From Mycobacterium asiaticum (GTDB taxonomy: Bacteria; Actinomycetota; Actinomycetes; Mycobacteriales; Mycobacteriaceae), in the NCBI RefSeq assembly GCF_001673635.1, contig NZ_LZMH01000084.1, positions 1-37,468 on the forward strand: DNA of 37,468 bases, given 5' to 3'. Under the pieces are notes generated by a model that did not search any database, was not told the origin of the DNA, and saw only the letters and a list, made by a program, of their open reading frames with translations. Of this stretch, positions 1 to 8,047 are shown piece after piece (positions within the stretch are counted from its first letter, which is position 1; every line of letters begins with the position of its first letter). The position numbers and the translations under genes were made by a program.

Positions 1-641
1 GGGTTCCCCGGCTTCCAGTTCCCGCCGCTGAACTTCGGCCTGCCCGGCATCACCATCCCCGGCCTGCCCGGCCTGGTGCTGCCTGACTTCGGTGCCGCCC
101 TGACCGGTGGACTCAACACCCTGGTCAACCTCGCCGGCAACTTGAGCCTGCCGCCGCTGCCTGGGTTCCCCGGCTTCCAGTTCCCGCCGCTGAACTTCGG
201 CCTGCCCGGCATCACCATCCCCGGCCTGCCCGGCCTGGTGCTGCCTGACTTCGGTGCCGCCCTGACCGGCGGACTCAACACCCTGGTCAACCTCGCCGGC
301 AACTTGAGCCTGCCGCCGCTGCCTGGGTTCCCCGGCTTCCAGTTCCCGCCGCTGAACTTCGGCCTGCCCGGCATCACCATCCCCGGCCTGCCCGGCCTGG
401 TCCTGCCTGACTTCGGTGCCGCCCTGACCGGCGGACTCAACACCCTGGTCAACCTCGCCGGCAACTTGAGCCTGCCGCCGCTGCCTGGGTTCCCCGGCTT
501 CCAGTTCCCGCCGCTGAACTTCGGCCTGCCGGGCATCTCCATCCCGGGCTTCCCGGGCCTGGTGCTGCCCGACTTCGGTGCCGCCCTGACCGGTGGACTC
601 AACACCCTGGTCAACCTCGCCGGCAACCTGAGCCTGCCGCC
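1..641 (+). repeat. 162-bp in-frame tandem repeat, about 4 copies
   Basis: The motif GGGTTCCCCGGCTTCCAG recurs at 1, 163, 325 and 487, an exact 162-bp (54-codon) period. Copies 1-3 differ by only single substitutions, for example GGTGGA versus GGCGGA and GGTGCTG versus GGTCCTG. Copy 4 has several changes around 525-560 and decays after about 641. The array may extend upstream of the window. Confidence 0.95.
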
Positions 642-2049
642 ACTCGCGCTGCCCCCGCTCACGCTGCCGCCATTCACGCTGCCGCCATTCACGCTGCCGC
701 CATTCAACATCCAATTGCCGACGCTTCCCGAGATCGGTGCCTCTATCGCGGGCGGCATTACCGCGGCAGTCAACTTCGGTCAGACTCTCGCGGCCAGCTT
801 GCAGCTCCCGCCGCTTGCCCTGCCTCCGCTAGCGTTGCCGCCGTTCAGCTTCCCGCCGCTGCCTGCACTTCCGGACATCGGCGCCAGCATCAACGCCGGG
901 ATCAACTCGTTGATCAACCTGGCTGGCAACATCACGCTGCCGCCATTTGCGTTGCCGCCGTTCAGCTTCCCGACGCTGCCACCGTTCACCTTGCCGGCCC
1001 TCCCGAATTTCAACCTTCCGGCGTTGTCCGCCGCGCTCAACGCAGCGCTGTCAGGCAGCATTGGGGCCAGCATCAGCGGTCTGTCCGCTGCCCTCACCGG
1101 GGCGTTCTCAGGCAGTCTGCCAGCGCTGAATGCGGCTATCACCGGTGGCATCTCCGGCTTCCAGGCCGGGCTCAGTGGCCTGGTCAACGCCGGGCAGACG
1201 CTGGTGGCCGGCCTGAGCGCGACACTGCCGGCAATCAACCTGCCCGCCCTTGGTGCCCAGTTCGGCGCCGCCTTGACAGGCGGATTCAACGCGGGCATCG
1301 CGGGACTGAACGCAGCGTTCAGTGGTGCCCTCGGCACCGGCCTCAACAGCCTGAACGCGGCCCTCAACGCCACGTTCGCCGGCGGGTTGCCTACCCTGAC
1401 CGCGGCCTTCAACGGCGGTCTGGGCGCGTTGCAAGCCGGGTTCAACGGCCTGGTCGCCACCGGCCAGAACCTCGCCGCCAACCTCGGTGCTGCGCTGGGC
1501 GGTTCGTTCACTGGCGGCCTCAACGGCCTCAGTGCCGCTCTGAGTGCTGCATTCGCCAACCTCAACGCATCGGTGTCAGCCAACCTGAGCGCCAACATCG
1601 GCGCCCAACTCGGTGCCGCCCTCTCGGGTTCGCTGAACAGTTTGGTGGACGCCGGTGAGGCTCTCTCGGCAGGCCTGTCCACCGGATTGAGCGGCCTGGG
1701 CCAAACGGGTGCGGCCGTGGCGGCTAATCTCGCCGCTGCGCTCGCAGGAGGCAGTCAAACCGGTATGGCCCTGGCAAGCATCTGGGCGAACGCGGTCACT
1801 CAGGTCACCGAAGTCTTCACCGACGCCTTCGGCGCCAGCCTCGGTACCGGTCTCTCCGGATTCGTCCAGACTGGCGGCCCGCTGGTGGCAGGTATCCAGA
1901 CCGCCCTCACCGGGCTCGCGCAGACGGGCGGATCTCTGCTGGTGTCACTGAATTCGACCGCGGTTAACCTTGCCGTCAGCCTGAACCAGGCGTTGCTGAA
2001 CCTCCAGCTGGCTCTTCAGGCCGCGTTGAACGTCTCTGTGAGCACCTAG
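1..2049 (+). CDS. PE/PPE-type protein, C-terminal part (5' end outside window)
   Basis: The reading frame is already open at base 1, so the N-terminal domain lies upstream and cannot be seen. The visible 682 residues start with about four copies of a 54-residue Pro/Gly/Leu/Phe-rich unit (PGFPGF, PPLNFGLPGI, LPDFGAALTGGLNTLVNLAG). Shorter LPPLALPPF-type segments follow, and then a long Ala/Gly/Leu/Asn region of GLNGLSAALSAAF-like repeats up to the TAG at 2047-2049. There is no signal peptide, membrane span or catalytic motif in the visible part. This composition is typical of the variable C-termini of mycobacterial PE and PPE proteins, which are exported by ESX systems to the cell surface, and the next three genes are PE genes. 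Whether this one is PE or PPE cannot be decided without its start. It converges on the PE gene ending at 2361. Confidence 0.7.
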   Translation, partial: GFPGFQFPPLNFGLPGITIPGLPGLVLPDFGAALTGGLNTLVNLAGNLSLPPLPGFPGFQFPPLNFGLPGITIPGLPGLVLPDFGAALTGGLNTLVNLAGNLSLPPLPGFPGFQFPPLNFGLPGITIPGLPGLVLPDFGAALTGGLNTLVNLAGNLSLPPLPGFPGFQFPPLNFGLPGISIPGFPGLVLPDFGAALTGGLNTLVNLAGNLSLPPLALPPLTLPPFTLPPFTLPPFNIQLPTLPEIGASIAGGITAAVNFGQTLAASLQLPPLALPPLALPPFSFPPLPALPDIGASINAGINSLINLAGNITLPPFALPPFSFPTLPPFTLPALPNFNLPALSAALNAALSGSIGASISGLSAALTGAFSGSLPALNAAITGGISGFQAGLSGLVNAGQTLVAGLSATLPAINLPALGAQFGAALTGGFNAGIAGLNAAFSGALGTGLNSLNAALNATFAGGLPTLTAAFNGGLGALQAGFNGLVATGQNLAANLGAALGGSFTGGLNGLSAALSAAFANLNASVSANLSANIGAQLGAALSGSLNSLVDAGEALSAGLSTGLSGLGQTGAAVAANLAAALAGGSQTGMALASIWANAVTQVTEVFTDAFGASLGTGLSGFVQTGGPLVAGIQTALTGLAQTGGSLLVSLNSTAVNLAVSLNQALLNLQLALQAALNVSVST

Positions 2050-2080
2050 GAGTCAGCACCTGGGGCGAATTAGCCCGACA

Positions 2081-2128
2081 GCGCGGCGCCGGAGGTTCGG
2101 ACACCCGAACTCCGGCGCCGCGTCTTTT
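2081..2128 (+). terminator. Intrinsic terminator of the PE/PPE-type gene
   Basis: Arms CGCGGCGCCGGAG-GTTCGG and CCGAAC-TCCGGCGCCGCG pair with one bulged G and a 3-4 nt loop, followed by TCTTTT. It starts about 30 nt after the TAG at 2049. The remaining intergenic stretch, 2129-2360, shows no further gene or clear signal; it is the 3' flank of two convergent genes. Confidence 0.85.
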
Positions 2129-2360
2129 AGCCGGCCGGACTGTGCCAGGGATCATCGGCTCGGCATAGCACGACATAGGCACTCAGGTTGCTACACGTGA
2201 TAGCAGCTGCCGATAGCAGACGCCGCAGATTTGACTGAATACTGTTGTCTCGCAAGACTTCAGCTATTGCAGGTCGGATGGTCGGATCCCAACGGATCTT
2301 TGACTACGACCCAAGCCGCACAAGCGCAAGGCAATACCCAGCGCTGCTCACACCAACTGA

Positions 2361-4160
2361 CTAGAGAGTGTTGGTGTAGGACATGGATTGGGCGATTTGC
2401 TGCGGCAGGGTGTTCAGCAAGAACGGGAAGATACCGCCGAACTTGGTTCCGCCGAGAGGCACATTGATGTCTGGGAGAAGCGGAACGTTCGGAAGAAGTA
2501 ATTGGCTCAGTGGCACGGTAGCCGAAATTTCGTGCGGCGGAACCAGAAGCCCGGTCAAGGGCAGGTGCGCAATGGTCGGCAGCGTGACTGGTATCCCTGC
2601 GAGCGTCACTGTCACCGGAAGCGGCTGATCGATGATGACTTCGCCGTTGAGGAAACCGTCCATAATGTACGCCGGCGTGTTACCAATGGCACTCGCTGCT
2701 CCCAGAAGGTCTCCGTTAGCCAACGAGGTCGAGAAGAACGTCGCGCCTTCCGCCAGGCCGTCGAGGCCGGCGAATGGCGGCCCCAGAATCGCAAAACCGA
2801 GCTGCAGGGGCAGTCCGAAAATAGCTTCGCCGGCGAGGGTGCCGCCGAAGTTTGGACTCAGTGGATTGAGGTCCAGGGTGAACGCAAAGTCTGCCGACAC
2901 GCCGGCGTTGGTAAGGGTGCCAATCCCGTTGGCCAAGTTCCGCGCCATCATGCCAGGAATCGAGTTGGCCGGTAACAAGCTGGCAGTGCCCTGCGCCTGC
3001 GCTCCGAGGGCGGTGAGGATGGGCAGGAGAGCCCCCGCCGGGCCCTCAACTCCGATCGGTCCCGCGATGTTGATCGACGGGGCAAGCGGCAGGTTTCCGC
3101 CAATGCTGATACCTAGGCCACTCGTGTCGAACCCGGTGATGAAGAGGTCGATGAGGCTGTGAGCCCCGTACTGCACCGCCTGGTGGTAATTACCCTGCTG
3201 GATCGCAACACCGGCCAGATCCAGGTCGTGCTGGAACGTCGGGAAGGTTTGCTGGATGCCGGCGCCGAACGCCGCGAACTGCGTCCCGAGTACGTCGGCG
3301 AACGCTGTCGCGCCCTTGACGTAGGTCTCTACCTGCGTCGCCAAGTTGAATGCCGCGAGGTCTTGGAGAGCAAGTTCGATATTCGCCGGCACATTCGCCG
3401 GGAAACCCTGAACGAACAGGGCGAGGTCGTGGGCGGCGAGCTGTGCATAGAAGGACTGATTGACGGCAATTTGGCTCAGGATGGGGAACGGCCGATAGTT
3501 CGCCCCGAGACTGTTCAGGTTCCGTGCGGTGTTCTCCAGCAGGGTCAGATACGGATTAGGGGCGCCGATGACGCTGGGCGCGACGAGGCTCGGCGGAAAC
3601 AGGGTGGTGCCCAGGCCACCAAGAATGGGACCCAGTCCGGGCAATTGGCCCAAGCCACCGAGGAGCGGGGCGAGGGCAGGCGATAGGGGTGCCAGGAGTC
3701 CCCCGGTGCCGCCGGTCAGCGGGCCCAACAGCCCGGTCAGTCCGCCGGTCGGAATCGGTAGGCCACTGCCACCGCCACTGGTGGTGCCGCCAAGCAGTCC
3801 CCCAAGCAAGTCGCCCAGTGGGTTTGTGGACGCGGCCGTGGGAAATCCGAAGCCGCCGCTCAGCAAGGTCCGCTCGGCATTGGCGATCTCGGCGCTGACG
3901 TATGCGGCCGCGCCGCCATTCAGTAACCGCACAAACTCAGCATTGAACGCTGCTGCCTGGCTGTTGACCGCTTGGAAGTCCTGGCCGAAGGCACCGAATA
4001 CCCGGGCGATGGCCGCCGAGATTTCGTCGCTGGCCGCGGCAGCGATACCGGTCGTGGGGCCGGCCGCGGTGGCCGCCGCCTCGCTGAGCGAGGAGCGAAG
4101 ATTCGCCAGTTGACCTGCTGCGGCTGATACGAAATCTGTTTCAGCGACCACAAAAGACAC
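2361..4160 (-). CDS. PE family protein (copy A)
   Basis: 599 residues if translation starts at the GTG at 4160, which has GAGGGGAG 6 nt upstream; an earlier in-frame start at 4181 lacks this support. Residues 1 to about 95 form a PE domain (VSFVVAETDF start, helical pair), with the ESX secretion motif Y87-V-S-A-E91 near its end. A Gly/Leu-rich linker follows (about 110-200), then a large C-terminal region containing the FLNG and LPLTGLL-type segments shared with the next two PE genes. PE proteins are normally exported by type VII secretion as dimers with PPE partners, and no PPE gene is recognisable nearby. Compared with its neighbours it has ETDF instead of the usual APEL after the start. 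The C-terminal function is unknown. Its 5' flank (4161-4392) contains an AT-rich patch near 4210-4250 and the 6-bp-arm inverted repeat CTTGGTCACCAAG (4252-4264). Confidence 0.88.
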   Translation of the reverse strand: MSFVVAETDFVSAAAGQLANLRSSLSEAAATAAGPTTGIAAAASDEISAAIARVFGAFGQDFQAVNSQAAAFNAEFVRLLNGGAAAYVSAEIANAERTLLSGGFGFPTAASTNPLGDLLGGLLGGTTSGGGSGLPIPTGGLTGLLGPLTGGTGGLLAPLSPALAPLLGGLGQLPGLGPILGGLGTTLFPPSLVAPSVIGAPNPYLTLLENTARNLNSLGANYRPFPILSQIAVNQSFYAQLAAHDLALFVQGFPANVPANIELALQDLAAFNLATQVETYVKGATAFADVLGTQFAAFGAGIQQTFPTFQHDLDLAGVAIQQGNYHQAVQYGAHSLIDLFITGFDTSGLGISIGGNLPLAPSINIAGPIGVEGPAGALLPILTALGAQAQGTASLLPANSIPGMMARNLANGIGTLTNAGVSADFAFTLDLNPLSPNFGGTLAGEAIFGLPLQLGFAILGPPFAGLDGLAEGATFFSTSLANGDLLGAASAIGNTPAYIMDGFLNGEVIIDQPLPVTVTLAGIPVTLPTIAHLPLTGLLVPPHEISATVPLSQLLLPNVPLLPDINVPLGGTKFGGIFPFLLNTLPQQIAQSMSYTNTL

Positions 4161-4348
4161 GACGATCTCCCCTCGACGCACACCCGACGTACGCCGGGCT
4201 GTACCCGCTATTTACAAGACCTAAACATCTCTACCAAAAATATATTGAGTGCTTGGTCACCAAGGCGTAATCGTCGAATCCACTACGGGAGGGAAGGGTG
4301 ACGCGGCAAACGCGCGGACGCCCTCTCGATCAGTGACGCCGGGCGTTC

Positions 4349-4382
4349 GGCCAGGACACCTCGGAACCGTGGTGTCCTGGCC
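4349..4382 (-). terminator. Hairpin terminator of PE copy B
   Basis: GGCCAGGACACC (4349-4360) and GGTGTCCTGGCC (4371-4382) form a perfect 12-bp stem with a 10-nt loop. It begins 10 nt beyond the PE copy B stop at 4393. There is no U-tract after it on the minus strand, as is common for mycobacterial terminators. Confidence 0.65.
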
Positions 4383-4392
4383 GCGCCCCCCA

Positions 4393-5955
4393 CTACATGA
4401 GGTTGGTAATCGCCGCTGCGAGCTCGGACTGGAAACTCAGAAGACCGGGGATGAGACCGCCGACTGGCGTGCCGGGCAAGACTCCGATGTTGCTGTCAAT
4501 GGGACTTAATGGAGTCAGCAGGCCGCCAAGGGGTAATTCGGCCACTGCGGTGAGGGACGACGGAGGAAGACCCGGTATACCGAAGTCCACGGTTGTGGTC
4601 AGCGGCGGCAGGCTTACAAACGTCTGACCGTTGAGGAAGCCGTCGGCAAAAACGGCCGGAGCGTCGAGCACGGCGGCGGCCGCCCCAGCGACGTTGCCGG
4701 TTTGCACTGCGCTGACGAAAGCCGTCATGCTGGAATTGAGTGCAACGAGACCATTGATCGGCGCGCCTATGCCATCAAACAGCAACCGCAAAGGCAGACC
4801 GAAGTTGATGCCTAACGTAGTGGGGTCGAACGTCGATCCGAAATTGGTGAGCACGTCAAGCACATTGGTGGCGTGCTGCGCGATCTGACCAGGGATGGAC
4901 GCGGCAGGAAGCAGATTGGTGAAGTTTTGGGCCATCTGCCCGGGGATCGAGAATATCGGCAACAAATCGCCAAGCGGACCAAGCGGAGTGATCGGGATCA
5001 GCGCCGTATCGCCCAGTGTGAACGAAATGTCCTGAAAACCCGGAAGAAAGACATTCTCCAGCCCCTGTCCCAGGGCGTTGGCCGCTCCGGTGACGTTGCC
5101 CGCTACGAGGTCCTGGAAAGCGGTTTGGAAACTCGCCGGAAGCCCCGATAATCCGGTACCTAAGTCGTGCCCTGCAGTCGTCAGACCAGTAACAATCGTT
5201 TGTGCGAAATTGATTTGGTTGTTGGCTACCTGCTGCAGGAATGCTGCCGGGTTAGCGCTCGCAAGCGCCTGCAACGAGGCTTGGATGTTAAGAGGCGCGT
5301 TGGCCAGCTCGGCGGGCAGATTCTGGATGGCCCCCTGGAGACCCGTAGCAAACTGTTGGGCGTAACCGACCTGATTATTGACAACTTGGTTCAGGAACGG
5401 GAAGGGATTGGCGGCGAACGTGTTGTGGATAGCCTGGAGGTTCGCTGTCGTATTCGCCGCGAGCGCTTGATACGGCGCGGCAACTGCAGCACCAAAGGCG
5501 TTGAGGTCTTGGATCGCCGCAGGCATGCCGGCGGCAACGCCGAAGGCACTGGGTGCGCCGCCGAGGACGCCGCTGATGCCTTGGACCTCTGCCTGAATTG
5601 CGGTGCTGATGGTTTGGCCCAGGTTGCCGATCGGAGCCATTCCGCCCGAGGCGCCCGACATCAGTGCTTGCACGCCCGAGGCCTCGGCGCTGGCGTACGC
5701 GCTGGCACCAGCGTTCAACATCCCGACGAATTCTTGGTGGAACGCTGCCGCCTGGGCGCTCAGAGCCTGGAACTCCTGACCGTGTGTGCCGAAGAGTTGC
5801 GCAATCGCGGCCGACACCTCATCGGCACCCGCCGCCAATATGCCGGTAGTCGGGGCCGCCGCAGCCGCTGTGGCCTGGCCCAGGGACGAACTGATACCGG
5901 CCAGGTTCTGCGCTGCCGCTTCCACGAGCTCCGGCGCGGCGAACACGAATGACAT
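4393..5955 (-). CDS. PE family protein (copy B)
   Basis: 520 residues from the ATG at 5955, with GAGGAG 6 nt upstream; a TTG two codons earlier is unlikely. The PE domain spans about residues 1-95 (MSFVFAAPELVEAAAQNLAG) with the secretion motif Y87-A-S-A-E91. The C-terminal region carries repeated helical segments (ANTTANLQ, NNQVGYAQQF, NNQINFAQTI) and then a conserved stretch containing SIPGQMAQNFTNLLP, FGLPLRLLFDGIG, AVLDAPAVFADGFLNG and LPLGGLLTPL. Copy C matches this order throughout, so the two are tandem paralogues; copy A is more diverged. It is presumably an ESX-exported surface or secreted protein. The C-terminal region has no catalytic motif I recognise. It shares upstream sequence elements with copy C. 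Confidence 0.92.
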   Translation of the reverse strand: MSFVFAAPELVEAAAQNLAGISSSLGQATAAAAAPTTGILAAGADEVSAAIAQLFGTHGQEFQALSAQAAAFHQEFVGMLNAGASAYASAEASGVQALMSGASGGMAPIGNLGQTISTAIQAEVQGISGVLGGAPSAFGVAAGMPAAIQDLNAFGAAVAAPYQALAANTTANLQAIHNTFAANPFPFLNQVVNNQVGYAQQFATGLQGAIQNLPAELANAPLNIQASLQALASANPAAFLQQVANNQINFAQTIVTGLTTAGHDLGTGLSGLPASFQTAFQDLVAGNVTGAANALGQGLENVFLPGFQDISFTLGDTALIPITPLGPLGDLLPIFSIPGQMAQNFTNLLPAASIPGQIAQHATNVLDVLTNFGSTFDPTTLGINFGLPLRLLFDGIGAPINGLVALNSSMTAFVSAVQTGNVAGAAAAVLDAPAVFADGFLNGQTFVSLPPLTTTVDFGIPGLPPSSLTAVAELPLGGLLTPLSPIDSNIGVLPGTPVGGLIPGLLSFQSELAAAITNLM

Positions 5956-5983
5956 AAACAACTCCTCATCACTTGCCCGAATC

Positions 5984-6062
5984 GTGACCGGTGGTCACAG
6001 TGCGTAATGAATTTATCTCAGCTCACCCTACTGGCAAGTAAGTTGTGGATTTTCACAGGAAA
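5984..6062 (-). promoter_or_regulatory. Conserved upstream elements of PE copy B
   Basis: The 352-bp gap 5956-6307 has no gene. Near the PE start it holds the inverted repeat GTGACC-GGT-GGTCAC (5984-5998), then ACTGGCAAGTAAGTT (6030-6044) and CACAGGAAA (6054-6062). All three have counterparts upstream of PE copy C in the same order. From about 6063 to 6307 I see nothing beyond the 3' flank of copy C. The role as promoter or operator is inferred from conservation between paralogues only. Confidence 0.4.
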
Positions 6063-6307
6063 CTGGCAGGTTTAGCCGGTTTCTGCAGTAGGCAGAGCTC
6101 GGCGCCACCTCAGATGTATTCATCCAGGCAGGCGGGAACCCGCGGCGGTGCCGTACGCCAACTACCGGCCCAATGCTGTCTAGGAGGCGATGGTCTTCAC
6201 AGCGTCTGATACATCCATGTTCTGGCTCGTGACGGCGCGAGCTGATCCCAACGGGATTGTGACGGCATGGTAAGGACGTCGAGTCAGGTGTGAGCCCCCG
6301 GTTAGTT

Positions 6308-7825
6308 CTAAGACATCGGGGTGATTGCCTGTGCCAGCTGAGTACCGAAACTCAGTAGGCCGGGGATTAGGCCACCGATCTCGGTGTCGCCCGACAATTC
6401 AAGCTGCAGGTGTTCGAAACCGGGTCCGGCGTTAACGAAAACCTGCGGCAGGCTCAGCGGCGCAAGTATCCCGCCAAGCTGGATCTCAGTGGTCGACGGA
6501 AGAGGTGTGCCGGTGCCGAGTAAGTCGACCAGCGCGGGCGGCAATGAGATGACAGTGGTGCCGTTCAGATACGCATCGGCGATGACGGCGGGCGCATCAA
6601 GAATTGCAGCAGCAGCTGCCGGCACGTTCCCGGCCTGGATCGCGGAAACGAACGCCACCGAACTCGCATTGACCGCACTCAACGCGTTGGCTGGCCCGCC
6701 GATGCCGTCGAGGACGAGCTGCAGCGGCAGCCCAAACGTGAGGTGGGCCGTATTACTGATACTGAGCGTCGTTCCGAAATTGGTCAGAGCGGAAACTAGA
6801 TTGGTCGCGTTCTGCGAGATCTGTGCCGGTACGGATCCAGGCGGCAAGAGGTTGGTGAAGTTCTGCGCCATCTGACCGGGAAGTGCCAGGATTGGTGCGA
6901 GCTCGCCGAGCGGACCCATGGGGATGATGTCGACCAGCGCCGACCCCGAATCCGAGAGGGTGACAGTCGCATCGAATCCCGGCAGGAACGCGTTCACCAA
7001 AGCGGAGTTCAGGTCGGCATAGGCAGCAGCCCCGTTCCCCGACAATAAGTCCTGGAAAGCCGCGGTCAAGCCCGGCGGCAGGCTTTGCAGCCCGGTGCCC
7101 AAGTCGCGCGCGGCACCCAGCAGCCCGCCGCTTATTGTCTGCGCGAAACTGACCTGGCTATCGACGAACCCTTGCAGCAACGACACAGGATTGATCGTCA
7201 GGAGTTGCTGTACACCGGTTTCGATCGCTGTCGGCAAGTTGGCTAATTCAGCGGGAAAGTTTGCAATGCCGGCCTCAATAGATGTTGCAATCGTCTGCCC
7301 GTAACCGAGTTGGTTGCTCACCAACTGCTGTAGGAACGGGAACCGATAGGCGCTGAGCGTGCTTCCGATGGCTTGTGCGTTGCTGACCGTATTCGCGACC
7401 AACGTTTGGTAGGGCGCTGCGACCGTACCCACGAACGAGGCCAAACCCGTCATCGATGAGGCAGCGGCGGCGCCGCTCGGCAGCGTGTTCCCGAACAACG
7501 ATTGGCCCGTTGCGCTTAGCGCGCCCAGGAGGGTCTGCTCCGCGTTAGACCCCTCGGCGACTGCATAAGCCTGTGCGCCTGCGGACATCAACTCGACGAA
7601 CTCTTGGTGAAAAATCTGCGACTGGGAGCTGAGGGTCTGAAATTCCTGGCCGAACTCACCGAACAGAGAAGCAATCGCGGACGACACTTCGTCCTGAGCT
7701 GCAGCCGCGATCCCAGTCGTAGGGGCAGAAGCAATCGCAGTGGCCTCGGCAAGCGACGTGTTGATACTCGCCAAGTCTTGGGCCGCGCTGTGCAGCAGCT
7801 CCGGTGCCGCGATTACAAACGACAT
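6308..7825 (-). CDS. PE family protein (copy C)
   Basis: 505 residues from the ATG at 7825, preceded by AAAGGAG with normal spacing. The frame stays open 27 codons further upstream, but that extension has no PE-like sequence. The PE domain is at about 1-95 (MSFVIAAPELLHSAAQDLAS) with secretion motif Y87-A-V-A-E91. The C-terminal region follows copy B segment by segment: LPGQMAQNFTNLLPPGS, FGLPLQLVLDGIGGP, AILDAPAVIADAYLNG, IQLGGILAPL and the closing LIPGLLSFGTQLAQAI. It is probably an ESX-exported protein of unknown function. The gene follows pheT on the same strand, but a 222-bp gap with its own upstream elements suggests separate transcription. Confidence 0.92.
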   Translation of the reverse strand: MSFVIAAPELLHSAAQDLASINTSLAEATAIASAPTTGIAAAAQDEVSSAIASLFGEFGQEFQTLSSQSQIFHQEFVELMSAGAQAYAVAEGSNAEQTLLGALSATGQSLFGNTLPSGAAAASSMTGLASFVGTVAAPYQTLVANTVSNAQAIGSTLSAYRFPFLQQLVSNQLGYGQTIATSIEAGIANFPAELANLPTAIETGVQQLLTINPVSLLQGFVDSQVSFAQTISGGLLGAARDLGTGLQSLPPGLTAAFQDLLSGNGAAAYADLNSALVNAFLPGFDATVTLSDSGSALVDIIPMGPLGELAPILALPGQMAQNFTNLLPPGSVPAQISQNATNLVSALTNFGTTLSISNTAHLTFGLPLQLVLDGIGGPANALSAVNASSVAFVSAIQAGNVPAAAAAILDAPAVIADAYLNGTTVISLPPALVDLLGTGTPLPSTTEIQLGGILAPLSLPQVFVNAGPGFEHLQLELSGDTEIGGLIPGLLSFGTQLAQAITPMS

Positions 7826-7852
7826 GTTGATCTCCTTTGGTTTTTGCCCGAT

Positions 7853-7953
7853 GACCAGCGGTCGTGATGGTGAAGTCAGCGTTAATCCGGAGCTTCTTAC
7901 TTGCAAGTAAGTTCAAGCTACTCACCGGTAAGTTCCAGGAAATACACAGGAAA
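7853..7953 (-). promoter_or_regulatory. Upstream region of PE copy C with a 16-bp palindrome
   Basis: In order from the gene: inverted repeat GACC-AGC-GGTC (7853-7863), perfect palindrome CTTACTTGCAAGTAAG (7896-7911) containing ACTTGCAAGTAAGTT (7899-7913), a second GGTAAGTT (7927-7934) and CACAGGAAA (7945-7953). The 15-mer differs by one base from its counterpart upstream of PE copy B. The region 7954-8047 behind it is the 3' flank of pheT; it includes a weak 5-bp hairpin GTGCT-ACC-AGCAC at 7998-8010. Confidence 0.45.
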
Positions 7954-8047
7954 GAAGGGGTTTGGCAGGCCGCAAACACTGCAGTCCGGCACCCGGTCGT
8001 GCTACCAGCACCGCGCGTCGACGGCAGACCCGCTGGACGATGCGTGC

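Noticed and set aside
1..641. CRISPR array
   Set aside because: The 162-bp units are contiguous coding repeats with no unique spacers.
780..1682. 300-codon minus-strand open frame
   Set aside because: It is antisense to the repeat-rich PE/PPE-type gene; long shadow frames are expected in such GC-rich DNA. There is no family match and no ribosome-binding site.
6042..6057. CRP-like site TGTGGATTTTCACA upstream of PE copy B
   Set aside because: The half-sites are separated by 6 nt, not the 8 nt needed for TGTGA-N6-TCACA, and only one PE copy has it.
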